A DNA stretch of 64,000 nucleotides from Acetatifactor sp. (GTDB lineage Bacteria > Bacillota > Clostridia > Lachnospirales > Lachnospiraceae), in assembly GCA_022511465.1 (NCBI GenBank), contig JAFLRM010000001.1:1-64000 (forward strand), given 5' to 3'. A program made the translations under genes and the position numbers. The notes below the pieces were generated by a model, which saw only the letters and a program-made list of their open reading frames with translations, was not told the origin of the DNA and did no database searches. Shown in pieces: positions 1 to 11,334 of this stretch (positions within the stretch are counted from its first letter, which is position 1; every line of letters begins with the position of its first letter).

Positions 1-29
1 ACTATAACTTTTGGAGGTGAATTGCTCCT

Positions 30-2006
30 GTGGAGTTTAAATTACATTCAGAATATCAGCCCACCGGCGACCAACCCCAGGCCATAGAAGCCCTTGTCAA
101 AGGCTTCAAAGAAGGCAACCAATTCCAGACTTTACTGGGGGTCACGGGTTCCGGGAAGACCTTTACCATGGCGAACGTGATCGCCGCGTTAAATAAGCCC
201 ACTTTGGTCATTGCCCACAATAAGACCCTCGCCGGTCAGTTATATGGTGAGTTCAAGGAGTTCTTCCCTGAGAATGCGGTGGAGTATTTTGTGTCCTATT
301 ACGACTATTACCAGCCGGAGGCCTATGTGCCTTCCTCCGACACCTATATCGCCAAGGACTCTGCCATCAACGACGAGATTGATAAACTACGCCTTTCTGC
401 AACCGCCTCCCTGACGGAGCGAAGGGACGTGATTGTGGTGGCCAGCGTGTCCTGTATCTATGGCCTGGGCAGTCCCGACGAGTACAAGGACATGGTAGTG
501 TCCCTTCGCCCCGGCATGGTGCGGGACAGGGATCAGGTCATCCGCGATCTGATCGATCTGCAGTATGACCGCAACGAGATGGACATCAAGCGCGCCACCT
601 TCCGGGTGCACGGTGATGTATTGGAAGTTTATCCGGCGCAGGGCGGCGATTATCTGATCCGTGTGGAATTTTTTGGGGATGAGATAGATCGTATTTGTGA
701 AGTAGAACCGCTCTCCGGGCAGGTACATGCCACGCTGAACCACGTCGCTATCTTTCCCGCCTCCCACTATGTAGTGTCTCAGGAGAAGATCCGATTGGCT
801 TGCGACAACATTGAGAAGGAGATGGAGGAGCGAGTGCGCTATTTTAAAGGCGAGGACAAACTGATCGAGGCCCAGCGCATTGCAGAGCGCACGAATTTTG
901 ACATAGAGATGCTGCGTGAGACCGGCTTTTGTACCGGCATTGAGAATTACTCGCGTCATTTGAATTTCATGCAGCCTGGGGAACCGCCGCTTACACTCCT
1001 CGATTTCTTTCAGGATGATTTTTTGATCATCGTGGACGAGTCCCATATGACGATCCCCCAGGTGCGGGGGATGTACGCGGGAGATCGTTCCCGCAAGAAT
1101 ACACTGGTGGAGTATGGTTTTCGACTGCCCTCGGCGCTGGACAACAGACCGCTCAATTTTCAGGAGTTCGAGTCTCACATTGATCAGATGATGTTTGTGT
1201 CCGCGACTCCTTCCGACTATGAGACGGAGCATGAACTGATGCGCACGGAGCAGATCATCCGCCCCACCGGTCTGTTGGATCCGCAGGTGGAGGTGCGCCC
1301 TGTGGAGGGACAGATTGACGATCTGATCGGTGAAGTCAACAAGGAAGTAGAACATCACAACAAGGTGCTGATCACCACGCTGACCAAGCGCATGGCCGAG
1401 GATCTGACAGACTACATGAAGGATGTGGGTATTCGGGTGAAGTATCTGCACTCCGACATCGACACGCTGGAGCGCGCGGAGATCATAAGGGATCTGCGTC
1501 TGGATGTGTTTGACGTGCTGGTGGGAATCAACCTGCTGCGGGAGGGTCTGGACATTCCCGAGATATCACTGGTGGTGATCCTGGATGCGGACAAGGAAGG
1601 CTTTCTTAGAAGTGAGACCTCCCTGATCCAGACTATCGGTCGTGCGGCCCGAAATGCGGACGGCCACGTGATCATGTACGCGGATGTGATCACAGATTCA
1701 ATGCGGGCTGCGCTGGACGAGACGGAAAGGCGCCGCAATATCCAGATGAAATATAATGAGGAAAACGGGATCACGCCCCAGACGATCCGCAAGGCGGTGA
1801 GAGATCTGATCAGCATTTCCAAGGTGGTAGCCAAGGAGGAGGTTCGGTTTGAGAAAGATCCTGAGTCCATGAGCCGCAGCGAACTGGAGAAGCTGATCGC
1901 GACAGTCCAGAAGCAGATGCAGAAGGCGGCAGCAGACTTAAACTTCGAAGCGGCGGCAGAGCTGCGTGACAAGATGATCGAATTGAAGCAGAAGCTCAAT
2001 GACTAG
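30..2006 (+). CDS. uvrB: UvrABC system protein B (excinuclease subunit B)
   Basis: [15 protein letters not shown] Walker [17 protein letters not shown] hairpin motif, C-terminal UVR motif; GTG start after ggaggtg RBS. Confidence 0.98.
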   Translation: MEFKLHSEYQPTGDQPQAIEALVKGFKEGNQFQTLLGVTGSGKTFTMANVIAALNKPTLVIAHNKTLAGQLYGEFKEFFPENAVEYFVSYYDYYQPEAYVPSSDTYIAKDSAINDEIDKLRLSATASLTERRDVIVVASVSCIYGLGSPDEYKDMVVSLRPGMVRDRDQVIRDLIDLQYDRNEMDIKRATFRVHGDVLEVYPAQGGDYLIRVEFFGDEIDRICEVEPLSGQVHATLNHVAIFPASHYVVSQEKIRLACDNIEKEMEERVRYFKGEDKLIEAQRIAERTNFDIEMLRETGFCTGIENYSRHLNFMQPGEPPLTLLDFFQDDFLIIVDESHMTIPQVRGMYAGDRSRKNTLVEYGFRLPSALDNRPLNFQEFESHIDQMMFVSATPSDYETEHELMRTEQIIRPTGLLDPQVEVRPVEGQIDDLIGEVNKEVEHHNKVLITTLTKRMAEDLTDYMKDVGIRVKYLHSDIDTLERAEIIRDLRLDVFDVLVGINLLREGLDIPEISLVVILDADKEGFLRSETSLIQTIGRAARNADGHVIMYADVITDSMRAALDETERRRNIQMKYNEENGITPQTIRKAVRDLISISKVVAKEEVRFEKDPESMSRSELEKLIATVQKQMQKAAADLNFEAAAELRDKMIELKQKLND

Positions 2007-2032
2007 GCTTTCAATAATGAGGAAAGAATTCA

Positions 2033-3091
2033 GTGAAGCGGTTATTGGATATTATAAGGGTTGAAATAAGGATAGTCTGTGTGCGTAATTATATAAAATT
2101 GTCAGCGATCACACTATTTGTTATCTCGCTGGTCGGATGTGGGAATTTTGAGCCTGATCTCGGCCAAATTAAAAAAGTAGAAACCCACAAAAAATCACCT
2201 AAAGATGTATTGATCGAGAATGATCATGTAGATTTAACTAGAGAATGTATGGAGCTCGGTATATCAACAGAAGAAATCAATATACATATTTCCGGGCTGG
2301 AAAGGGAATATACGTTTCTGTGGCTGTCGGATATGCATATCATTACGGAAAATGATGAGATTGCTGTGGAAGATTTGGAAACAGTAGAGGGTAGAAGAGA
2401 AAGTTTTAAAAATGCAGCAGGTATGTATTCGGACGAATTTTGGTCGCGACTGTCAAAGATTCTGGATGATTGGGGCGCTGATGCACTCTTTTTTGGCGGT
2501 GACATGATAGATTATGCGGCAAATGCTAATATAGCTTGCTTGAAAGAAGGGATTGACAATTTGGACACACCATATTTGTATGTTCGGGCTGATCATGATT
2601 ACTTTCCATATTATTGTGCGGTAAAGGATGAAGAGGCCATTGCGAGATTACATGCGAAAATTGATGGATATGAGGAAATTTCTCTGATAGAATTTGAGGA
2701 TCTATGTCTTGTCGGAATAAATGATAGTACAAGGCAAATCTCTGCAACTGCACTGCAGAAAATGAAAGACATTTGCGCTAAGGGAAAGCCCGTCATTCTG
2801 ATCACACATGTTCCGTTGAACTCATTGTATGATACAAGTCTGGAAGAAGGATCCAAAACGGTGTGGGGAGATAAGGCTTTAGTATGGGGTGAAAATTGTG
2901 CTTATACACCGGATGAAATAACACAGGAATTCATGGATCTGGTGTGTGCTGAGGACAGTCCGGTAAAAGAGGTTTTGGCCGGACATCTGCATTTCTCTTG
3001 GGATGGACATTTGACAGAGAATATTGGAGAACATGTGTTTATGCCGGGATATCATGGAAATATTGGGATTGTAAAGGTGGGTGCTCATTGA
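2033..3091 (+). CDS. Calcineurin-like metallophosphoesterase, putative lipoprotein
   Basis: WLSDMHI, GGDMIDY, RADHDYF, ITHVPL and AGHLHFSWDGH metallophosphoesterase motifs; N-terminal hydrophobic stretch ending in LVGC lipobox; true start could be the GTG near 2081. Confidence 0.8.
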   Translation: MKRLLDIIRVEIRIVCVRNYIKLSAITLFVISLVGCGNFEPDLGQIKKVETHKKSPKDVLIENDHVDLTRECMELGISTEEINIHISGLEREYTFLWLSDMHIITENDEIAVEDLETVEGRRESFKNAAGMYSDEFWSRLSKILDDWGADALFFGGDMIDYAANANIACLKEGIDNLDTPYLYVRADHDYFPYYCAVKDEEAIARLHAKIDGYEEISLIEFEDLCLVGINDSTRQISATALQKMKDICAKGKPVILITHVPLNSLYDTSLEEGSKTVWGDKALVWGENCAYTPDEITQEFMDLVCAEDSPVKEVLAGHLHFSWDGHLTENIGEHVFMPGYHGNIGIVKVGAH

Positions 3092-3213
3092 TGAATATAT
3101 TTAGAGTTAGGCTATTGGAATGAGTACCTTTCAATCGATGCTGTCAATAGAGGATATGTTAAAGGAACGATAAACAAATCAAGATAAAAATAAAACCGCA
3201 GAAGAGGTACACC

Positions 3214-6066
3214 ATGGAAGAAGTCAAGAAAATGCGCCCTCGGGAATATATCCGAATCCGAGGCGCCAAAGAGCATAATTTAAAGAACATCAATGTGGAT
3301 ATTCCCAGAAACGAGTTGATAGTTCTGACAGGGATGTCAGGTTCTGGCAAGTCGTCCCTTGCATTTGACACGATCTACGCAGAGGGACAACGCCGCTATA
3401 TGGAGTCTCTGTCCTCCTACGCGCGACAATTTCTAGGGCAGATGGAGAAGCCCAATGTGGAGAGCATTGAGGGGCTGTCCCCTGCGATCTCCATCGACCA
3501 GAAATCTACCAACCGCAACCCCAGATCCACGGTGGGAACAGTGACGGAGATTTACGACTATTTCCGTCTGCTCTACGCCAGGATCGGCATCCCCCATTGT
3601 CCGAAATGCGGCAGGGAGATCGCCCGCCAGAGTGTGGATCAGATGGTGGATCAGGTGATGGCTCTTCCCGAGGGGACGAGGATTCAGCTGATGGCTCCCG
3701 TGGTGCGGGGACGGAAGGGCGAGCACGCGAAGGTTTTGGAGCGCGCCAAGCGGGGCGGCTATGTCCGTGTGCGCATTGACGGCAGCCTGTATGAACTGAC
3801 CGAGGAGATCAAACTGGATAAAAATATCAAGCATAATATCGATATTGTGGTGGACAGGTTGGTGGTGAAGCCGGGTATCGAGAGACGTCTGGCAGACTCT
3901 GTGGAGAATGTCCTGGATCTGGCGGAGGGACTTTTGACGGTGGATGTCATCGATGGGCAGCCCATGAATTTCAGTCAGAGCTTTGCCTGCCCCGACTGTG
4001 GGATCAGCGTCAGCGAGGTGGAGCCCAGAAGCTTTTCCTTCAACAATCCTTTCGGAGCCTGTCCGGAGTGTTTTGGTTTGGGTTACAAGATGGAGTTTGA
4101 TGAGGATCTGATGATCCCGGACAAGTCTCTGAGTATCAACGAGGGCGCTATCACAGCGCTGGGCTGGCAGTCCTGTGCGGATCCCTCCAGCTTCACCAAC
4201 GCTGTTTTGCAGGCGCTTTGTAAGGAGTATCACTTTGATCTGGACACCCCCTTCGAGGAGTATCCGGAGAAGGTTCACGACGTCCTGATCCACGGCACAA
4301 ACGGCAAAGAGGTGGAGGTCCACTACACAGGACAGAGGGGCAGAGGTGTGTATCCTGTGGCCTTCGAGGGGCTGATCCGCAATATGGAGCGTAAATACAG
4401 AGAGACCGCCTCCGAAGTCACCAAGCAAGAGTATGAGACCTATATGCGCATTACCCCCTGCAAGGAATGCAAGGGGATGCGCCTGAAGAAGGAATCCTTG
4501 GCGGTGACTGTCTGTGACAAAAATATTTATGAGGTGACCAGTCTGTCTATCCGCAAGTTGCAGAAGTTTTTGCAGGGGATGACCCTGACGGAGCATCAGC
4601 GGTTCATCGGGCAGCAGGTGCTGAAAGAGATCAATGCCAGAGTGGGCTTTCTGGTGGATGTGGGACTGGAGTATTTGTCGCTGTCCAGGGCCACGGCGAC
4701 CTTGTCGGGCGGTGAGGCCCAGCGCATCCGCCTGGCCACTCAGATTGGCTCCGGGCTGGTGGGTGTCTGCTATATTCTGGATGAGCCCAGCATTGGCCTG
4801 CACCAGCGGGACAACGACAAGCTGTTAGCGACCTTGAAGCACTTGCGGGATCTGGGCAATACGTTGGTGGTGGTGGAGCACGACGAGGATACCATGCTGG
4901 CGGCGGACTATGTGGTGGACATCGGGCCAGGTGCCGGCTCCCACGGCGGCGAGGTGGTGGCCTGTGGCACTGCGGAGGAGATCATGGCGGTGAAGGAATC
5001 TATCACCGGGCAGTATCTGAGCGGTGCAAAGAGTATCCCGATCCCTGACATTCGCAGAAAGCCTACAGGATGGCTGGAGGTTCAGGGAGCGCAGGAGAAT
5101 AATCTGAAAAATATTGACGTTAAAATCCCTTTGGGAGTGATGACTTGTGTCACCGGCGTGTCCGGTTCCGGCAAGAGCTCTCTAGTCAATGAGATCATGT
5201 ATAAGCAGCTTGCCAGGAAATTGAACCGTGCGAGGTGCATACCTGGCAAGCACAAGGGGATCAAAGGTGTGGAGCAGTTGGACAAGGTGATCAACATTGA
5301 CCAGTCCCCCATCGGACGTACGCCCCGCTCCAACCCCGCTACCTACACGGGCGTGTTTGACATGATACGAGACCTCTTTGCCGCCACGGCGGACGCCAAA
5401 GCTAAGGGCTACAGCAAGGGGCGCTTCAGCTTCAATGTGAAAGGAGGACGCTGTGAGGCCTGCTGCGGTGACGGTATCATCAAGATTGAGATGCACTTTT
5501 TACCGGATGTGTATGTGCCCTGCGAGGTCTGCGGTGGCAAGCGCTATAACCGGGAGACGCTGGATGTAAAGTACAAGGGAAAGAACATTTTCGATGTGCT
5601 GGATATGACGGTGGAGGAGGCCAAGACCTTCTTCGAAAATGTGCCCACCATCCGCCGTAAGATTGAGACGCTTTACGATGTGGGATTGTCCTATGTGAAG
5701 CTGGGGCAGCCCTCTACCACCCTGTCGGGCGGTGAGGCCCAACGCATTAAACTGGCTACGGAGCTCTCAAGACGCAGCACCGGCAAAACAATCTATATTC
5801 TGGACGAGCCCACCACGGGGCTGCATTTCGCGGATGTGCACAAGCTGGTGGAGATCCTCCATCGCCTGGCGGACGGCGGCAATACGGTGGTGGTGATCGA
5901 GCACAATCTGGACGTGATCAAGACGGCGGACTACATTGTTGACATGGGTCCCGAGGGAGGCGACAGAGGCGGCACCGTGATCGCCGAGGGCACTCCGGAG
6001 GAAGTGGCTAAGAGCAAAAAGTCTTATACGGGTCTGTATGTGAAGAAGATGCTAAAGAGGAGATAA
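3214..6066 (+). CDS. uvrA: UvrABC system protein A (excinuclease subunit A)
   Basis: Two ABC ATPase modules ([30 protein letters not shown]), CxxC zinc modules, two LSGGEAQRI signatures. Confidence 0.98.
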   Translation: MEEVKKMRPREYIRIRGAKEHNLKNINVDIPRNELIVLTGMSGSGKSSLAFDTIYAEGQRRYMESLSSYARQFLGQMEKPNVESIEGLSPAISIDQKSTNRNPRSTVGTVTEIYDYFRLLYARIGIPHCPKCGREIARQSVDQMVDQVMALPEGTRIQLMAPVVRGRKGEHAKVLERAKRGGYVRVRIDGSLYELTEEIKLDKNIKHNIDIVVDRLVVKPGIERRLADSVENVLDLAEGLLTVDVIDGQPMNFSQSFACPDCGISVSEVEPRSFSFNNPFGACPECFGLGYKMEFDEDLMIPDKSLSINEGAITALGWQSCADPSSFTNAVLQALCKEYHFDLDTPFEEYPEKVHDVLIHGTNGKEVEVHYTGQRGRGVYPVAFEGLIRNMERKYRETASEVTKQEYETYMRITPCKECKGMRLKKESLAVTVCDKNIYEVTSLSIRKLQKFLQGMTLTEHQRFIGQQVLKEINARVGFLVDVGLEYLSLSRATATLSGGEAQRIRLATQIGSGLVGVCYILDEPSIGLHQRDNDKLLATLKHLRDLGNTLVVVEHDEDTMLAADYVVDIGPGAGSHGGEVVACGTAEEIMAVKESITGQYLSGAKSIPIPDIRRKPTGWLEVQGAQENNLKNIDVKIPLGVMTCVTGVSGSGKSSLVNEIMYKQLARKLNRARCIPGKHKGIKGVEQLDKVINIDQSPIGRTPRSNPATYTGVFDMIRDLFAATADAKAKGYSKGRFSFNVKGGRCEACCGDGIIKIEMHFLPDVYVPCEVCGGKRYNRETLDVKYKGKNIFDVLDMTVEEAKTFFENVPTIRRKIETLYDVGLSYVKLGQPSTTLSGGEAQRIKLATELSRRSTGKTIYILDEPTTGLHFADVHKLVEILHRLADGGNTVVVIEHNLDVIKTADYIVDMGPEGGDRGGTVIAEGTPEEVAKSKKSYTGLYVKKMLKRR

Positions 6067-6074
6067 GTGAAAAG

Positions 6075-7592
6075 ATGGAATGTGCAGCGAATAAAGTAAT
6101 AGACAAAGTTTTTGGGATTGTTGCCTTAGTGAACCTTTTTCTGGTGTTGTGTTATGCACCTTTTGCAGAATATTCATGGAAAAGAAGTGCCGATCTGCCC
6201 AATATTGTATTGTTGCCAGGAGCTGCCATACTGCTTGCACTTTTATACTATCTGATCTATAGATTTCAGAATCTCTTGGCGAATGTCTTTGGAAGGGGGT
6301 ATGCCATTTCCGGTGTGCTTTTTTGGGCAGAGATATACTGGACATGTAATGCCTATTTTAAAACAGGATGGGATGCGGGGAATTGTTTGCTGCCTTCTGC
6401 TATAGAGTTGTCATACGGACTTCCGGTTTCCGATGCAGGATACTTTTCTATGTGTCCCAACAATATAACGCTATTGTGGATCCAATCTAAGGTGTTGAAA
6501 TTTGCATGGCGTTTCAGTATTCTTGACGGAAAAACGGGGATGATGTCCCTGGTGGCGTTGAATTGTCTGATATCGGTAATCTCTGCATTGTTGATATACA
6601 AAATAGTAAATAAGCTCACGAGTCAGCATACTGCTTTGTTTGCATGGGTATTGTATGCAATTTATATGGGGCTTTCTCCCTGGCTTTTGATCTCCTATTC
6701 TGATAGTATTGCGCTTCTATTTCCGATCCTAGTGATGTGGCTGTATATGCAGGATGGCTGGAAAGCGTGGGTAAGATGGTTCCTGATCGGTCTCTTCGGT
6801 TTTGGTACATATTACATTAAGCCGCAGTGCTGTATCATCTTGATTGCCATAGTGTTGGTAGAGCTTTTGGAAAGATTTTACTTGAAAGAGAAAAGGTGGA
6901 AAGAACTGCTGGCGGGAGGTGCGGTACTTTTGCTGGCCATAGCAACGGCATACGGCCTTCAACAGTTGATAATAAGGGATACGGGATTGAAGCCGGAAAA
7001 GGGAGGGGGCTTTGGGGTTGCACATTTTTTGATGATGGGATTAAATGAAAACACGAATGGGTCATACTCGGAAGAAGATGCGATATTTTCTTATGATTTT
7101 TCGGATCCGGCAAAGCGGCGTACAGCAGAACTGAAGATGGCCGGAGAACGTGTCAAAAACTATGGCTTTGTTGGTATGCTGGAGCATTTATCCAAAAAGC
7201 AGTTGGTTAATTTCGGTGATGGGACTTTTGCATGGGGAGCGGGAGACAGTTTTTTCTGGGAGTATTATGAAAGGAAGAATAGTTATATATCCGGTATGAT
7301 CCGCTCCCTATACTACGGAGATGAAAAAAATGTGCATTATATGGAAACATATATGCAGTTTTTCTGGGTCTGGATACTCTGCTTTATGGGAACGATAATT
7401 TTAAAAAAGGGGAAGACGAAAGCTGAAAATATATGTATGCTCTCTGTTTTGGGACTGATCTTATTCCAACTGTTGTTTGAGTCGGGAGCAAGGTATATCT
7501 ACTGTTATGTGCCTCTTATGCTGGTACTTGCGGTGATGGGGCTTGATGATCTGATGGTGAAAATTTGGAATGGGGCCATAAAGAAAAAATGA
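6075..7592 (+). CDS. Multi-pass membrane protein, GT39/GT-C-like
   Basis: 505 aa, many TM segments, architecture like dolichyl-P-Man-type membrane glycosyltransferases; starts 9 bp after uvrA. Confidence 0.6.
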   Translation: MECAANKVIDKVFGIVALVNLFLVLCYAPFAEYSWKRSADLPNIVLLPGAAILLALLYYLIYRFQNLLANVFGRGYAISGVLFWAEIYWTCNAYFKTGWDAGNCLLPSAIELSYGLPVSDAGYFSMCPNNITLLWIQSKVLKFAWRFSILDGKTGMMSLVALNCLISVISALLIYKIVNKLTSQHTALFAWVLYAIYMGLSPWLLISYSDSIALLFPILVMWLYMQDGWKAWVRWFLIGLFGFGTYYIKPQCCIILIAIVLVELLERFYLKEKRWKELLAGGAVLLLAIATAYGLQQLIIRDTGLKPEKGGGFGVAHFLMMGLNENTNGSYSEEDAIFSYDFSDPAKRRTAELKMAGERVKNYGFVGMLEHLSKKQLVNFGDGTFAWGAGDSFFWEYYERKNSYISGMIRSLYYGDEKNVHYMETYMQFFWVWILCFMGTIILKKGKTKAENICMLSVLGLILFQLLFESGARYIYCYVPLMLVLAVMGLDDLMVKIWNGAIKKK

Positions 7593-7663
7593 TTTTCCCC
7601 TAAAGTTTTTTAAAATCCTGCCGATAAACTTTTTACAACCGGATTTTAAAGGTATACAAACGC

Positions 7664-7726
7664 AAGGATGCAGAGTAATAGACGGAAGGAACCGTTTTAT
7701 TCTCTGCATTCTTTTTTGTTTTTTTA
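7664..7726 (+). terminator. Rho-independent terminator
   Basis: ggatgcagagtaatagacgg / ccgttttattctctgcattc imperfect hairpin followed by cttttttgttttttta. Confidence 0.7.
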
Positions 7727-7914
7727 GAGTGTTGAGAAAAAGAAAAGTAGCTGCATAACATCATTTATTTTTTTTTAATTAAAAAATTTAATATCCCCTC
7801 TATGAAAATGGAAAAATTTCAGGTATAATACATTATGTATGACTAAAAAGTTCCAGCAAGTCAAGAATAATGAAAAGCCAGGATGTTAGTAAATAGATAC
7901 CATCAGAAAGGGGT

Positions 7915-8913
7915 ATGAAGCATATGCAGTGCACAGATATTGGAATCGATTTAGGGACAGCCAGTATACTTGTTTACATCAGAGGAAGGGGCGTTGTTTT
8001 AAAGGAGCCCTCAGTCGTTGCATTCGATAGAGATACACAGAAGATCAAGGCCATCGGTGAGGATGCGCGCCTGATGCTGGGAAGGACTCCCGGCAACATC
8101 ACAGCGGTGAGACCGTTGCGTCAGGGCGTGATCTCCGATTACCGCGTCACAGAGAAGATGATGAAGTACTTCATCCAGAAAGCTTTGGGCAAACGATCTT
8201 TCCGCAAGCCACGCATCGCGGTTTGCGTGCCCAGCGGCGTCACCGAGGTGGAGAAGAAAGCCGTGGAGGACGCTACTTATCAGGCAGGAGCCAGAGAGGT
8301 GTCCATCATTGAGGAGCCCATCGCGGCAGCTATCGGTGCGGGGATAGATATTTCCAAGCCTTGCGGCAACATGATCGTTGATATCGGCGGCGGCACCTCC
8401 GATATTGCCGTGATTTCCTTGGGAGGTACGGTGGTCAGCGCATCTATCAAGATTGCCGGTGATGATTTTGACGAGGCGATCGTCCGCTATATGCGTAAGA
8501 AACATAATCTTCTGATCGGTGAGAGAACCGCGGAAGATCTAAAGATCAAAATTGGCTCCGCTTACAAGAGGGCCGAGGTGGATTACATGGATGTCAGGGG
8601 ACGTAATCTGGTGACAGGTCTCCCCAAGACCGTAAAGGTGTCCTCCGAGGAGACAGAGGAGGCTCTGAGAGAGACCACGGCACAGATCGTGGAGACCATC
8701 CACAGCGTTTTGGAGAAGACTCCCCCTGAGTTGGCTGCGGACATTGCGGACAGGGGTATTGTCCTGACAGGAGGCGGAAGCTTGCTCCGCGGACTGGAGG
8801 ATCTGATCTCTGCTAAGACCGGGATCAATACCATGACAGCGGAGGATCCCATGACGGCGGTTGCTATCGGCACCGGAAAGTATGTGGAGTTTATTGCCGG
8901 CTATAGAGATTAA
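7915..8913 (+). CDS. mreB: MreB/Mbl family rod shape-determining protein
   Basis: IGIDLGTASILVYIRGRGVVLKEPSVVA actin-like fold, DIGGGTSDIAVISLGG, LTGGGSLLRGLE; upstream of flagellar rod genes as in Bacillus mbl-flhO-flhP. Confidence 0.93.
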   Translation: MKHMQCTDIGIDLGTASILVYIRGRGVVLKEPSVVAFDRDTQKIKAIGEDARLMLGRTPGNITAVRPLRQGVISDYRVTEKMMKYFIQKALGKRSFRKPRIAVCVPSGVTEVEKKAVEDATYQAGAREVSIIEEPIAAAIGAGIDISKPCGNMIVDIGGGTSDIAVISLGGTVVSASIKIAGDDFDEAIVRYMRKKHNLLIGERTAEDLKIKIGSAYKRAEVDYMDVRGRNLVTGLPKTVKVSSEETEEALRETTAQIVETIHSVLEKTPPELAADIADRGIVLTGGGSLLRGLEDLISAKTGINTMTAEDPMTAVAIGTGKYVEFIAGYRD

Positions 8914-8951
8914 GGGAACCAGTCACAGACAGGTTACAGAAGGAGTAAGTT

Positions 8952-9728
8952 ATGGTTAAGGGATTGTACACAGCGTACACGGGTATGACGAACGAGCAGC
9001 ACAGAATGGATGTTATGACCAACAATCTGGCCAATGTGACCACGGTTGGTTTCAAGAAAGAGGGGACGACCAGTCAGTCGTTCCAAGATATTCTGGCATA
9101 CAGGATCAAGGATAATTCCGTTAATTCCCATCTCGCATATCGTCTTGGCAACAACAATCCCGGTGTGAAGATCGGTGAGGATTACGTGGATTACAAGGAA
9201 GGTTCTTTCCGCATCACGGATAATACCTACGATCTGGCCCTTTCAGGTGACGGTTTCTTTGCCATTGAATTTACCAACAAGGCGGGGGAGACCAGCACCA
9301 AGTACACCCGCGCCGGTCAGTTTACCCTGAACAGGGAGGGATATCTGGTGACCGAGGAGGGCGACTATGTACTGGATGTCCGGAACAACCGGATCCAGAT
9401 AGACACTCTTCTGGATTCTATCATCGACGAGAACGGCAACATTTCCCAGAATGGCCGGGTGGTAGCCCAGATTGGTGTGTTTGACTTTGACGATTACAAT
9501 TATCTGGATAGATACGGAGAGACTTACTTCGAGCCTATTGCGGGGGCGGAAGCTTATCTCACCAACAATGCACAGATTCACTCCGGCTATCTGGAGATGT
9601 CCAATGTATCCAGCGTGCAGGAGATGGTGAATTTGATCGCCATCACCAGACAGTACGAGAGCAATCAGAAGGTGATCCAGACCCTCGACGGCACCTTGGA
9701 GCAGGCGGTACAGCTTGGCAAATTATAA
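8952..9728 (+). CDS. flgF: Flagellar hook-basal body protein (FlgF/FlhO-like)
   Basis: N-terminal LYTAYTGMTNEQHRMDVMTNNLANVTTVGFKKE and C-terminal QEMVNLIAITRQYESNQKVIQTLDGTLEQAVQ motifs. Confidence 0.88.
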   Translation: MVKGLYTAYTGMTNEQHRMDVMTNNLANVTTVGFKKEGTTSQSFQDILAYRIKDNSVNSHLAYRLGNNNPGVKIGEDYVDYKEGSFRITDNTYDLALSGDGFFAIEFTNKAGETSTKYTRAGQFTLNREGYLVTEEGDYVLDVRNNRIQIDTLLDSIIDENGNISQNGRVVAQIGVFDFDDYNYLDRYGETYFEPIAGAEAYLTNNAQIHSGYLEMSNVSSVQEMVNLIAITRQYESNQKVIQTLDGTLEQAVQLGKL

Positions 9729-9793
9729 AGATTACTTGGGATAAAAACAAGGCAGTAAGTTGAGGAGCATTCCTCAGGAAAGAAGGTTACACT

Positions 9794-10609
9794 ATGGTAC
9801 GAAGCTTATGGACGGCGGCGACCGGAATGATCGCACAACAGACCAATCTGGATACGATCGCCAACAACCTTGCAAACGTAAATACCACCGGCTACAAGAC
9901 GCAGGTCAATGAGTTTAAGAGCCTGCTCTATCAGTCGATCCAGACCAAGACCACCTCCGCCAACGGTGAGGACAGACCCAGTGGTGCACAGGTAGGTCTC
10001 GGTGTAAGGAACGCTTCCATTGCTTCAATATTCAGACAAGGTCCTCTGTATGATTCTGACAGCGATACATCGTTTGCCATCGATGGTAAAGGTTTTTTTG
10101 CGGTGAGAGCGGCTGACGGAAATACATACTACACCAGAAATGGTGATTTTAATTTTACCCTTGCCACCAACGGCAACATGTTGGCTAACTCGGAGGGATA
10201 TCCCGTGTTGGACATCAACGGCCAACCCATTATCCTGCCGGAAGAGTACACCGTCAGCAAGATTGTTGTGACGTCAGACGGAAATCTCTGCTATCCGGAT
10301 GAGGTTGGCAACCCGCAGCCTCTTGGCATCACTATTGGCGTGTACCAGTTCAACAACCCCAACGGTCTGGAGAAACTGGGAGGCAGCATCTTCCAGCAGA
10401 CAGCGGCCAGCGGCCAGCCTTTGAACGAGGCTACCAACAACAACCTGCAGCGAAGCAGCATCATTCAGGGCTATCTGGAGGGCTCCAACGTACAGGTTGC
10501 CGATGAGATGGTAAACATGATCGTAACCCAGCGTGCCTATGAACTCAACTCTAAGGCGATCATAGCATCCGACGAGATGCTCCAGCAGGCCAATAACTTG
10601 AGAAGGTAG
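9794..10609 (+). CDS. flgG: Flagellar basal-body rod protein (FlgG/FlhP-like)
   Basis: MVRSLWTAATGMIAQQTNLDTIANNLANVNTTGYK; C-terminal DEMVNMIVTQRAYELNSKAI. Confidence 0.93.
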   Translation: MVRSLWTAATGMIAQQTNLDTIANNLANVNTTGYKTQVNEFKSLLYQSIQTKTTSANGEDRPSGAQVGLGVRNASIASIFRQGPLYDSDSDTSFAIDGKGFFAVRAADGNTYYTRNGDFNFTLATNGNMLANSEGYPVLDINGQPIILPEEYTVSKIVVTSDGNLCYPDEVGNPQPLGITIGVYQFNNPNGLEKLGGSIFQQTAASGQPLNEATNNNLQRSSIIQGYLEGSNVQVADEMVNMIVTQRAYELNSKAIIASDEMLQQANNLRR

Positions 10610-10753
10610 TGAGTCAAGGTCATGCCTGGCATGCTTGTTTTGCATGGCAAGACATGAATTTGACGAACGGAAGACATGAGCGAAGGCAAAACCGAAGCGA
10701 ATGGCGCTGCCGCAGGCAGAGCTTCTCAATAAGAAAGGTAGTGAGGTACTAAT

Positions 10754-11191
10754 ATGGATATTGGAAATCTTGGTTCCGCATATGATGACATTTATTCACA
10801 GGCAGTCAGCCAGAGCTCTTCCAAGCTGGAGAGTCAGCTGAAAGCAGATTACTCCCAGGCCACTGACGACGAGTTGATGGATGTCTGTAAACAGTTTGAA
10901 GCCTATTTTTTGGAGCAGGTCTTGAAGGGTGTGATGAAGACGGTTCCGGAGCCTGAGAGTTCTTCCCAGGCCAACAGCAATCTGGTGAGCTACTTTAAGG
11001 ATGAGATGGTCAAGGAGCTTGCCTCCCAGTCCACAGAACAGAACGGTCTGGGCCTGGCACAGATGCTCTACGAGCAGATGAGACGAAACTATGGTCTGGA
11101 TCCCAACTGCATCACTGCAGCTGAGCTTGCGGCTCGCAAGGCGGCAGAGCAGGTCGGCGCAGGGCAGACGGTGCAGGATGTAGAAGACTGA
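10754..11191 (+). CDS. Rod-binding protein (FlgJ N-terminal-like)
   Basis: CKQFEAYFLEQVLKGVMKTVPE ... GLGLAQMLYEQM rod-binding domain; follows flgG. Confidence 0.8.
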   Translation: MDIGNLGSAYDDIYSQAVSQSSSKLESQLKADYSQATDDELMDVCKQFEAYFLEQVLKGVMKTVPEPESSSQANSNLVSYFKDEMVKELASQSTEQNGLGLAQMLYEQMRRNYGLDPNCITAAELAARKAAEQVGAGQTVQDVED

Positions 11192-11334
11192 CAAGGCTAT
11201 AAAATATCATATGATATTGATCAAAACCTCCCTTTTTGAGCAAATTTGCGGTATAATAGAGTTGTTCCCAAAGCTATATTATCGCGAGAGGCATCAAATG
11301 GGGAGGTTTTTGGGCGCAGAATAAAGGTACAGAT

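Noticed and set aside
387-1999. Long minus-strand ORFs (354 and 195 aa) opposite uvrB
   Set aside because: Antisense shadow ORFs of a highly conserved coding gene; His/Leu/Arg-rich composition and no recognisable domain.
3433-4803. 456-aa minus-strand ORF opposite uvrA
   Set aside because: Antisense shadow of uvrA codon bias; no motif, no plausible RBS context.
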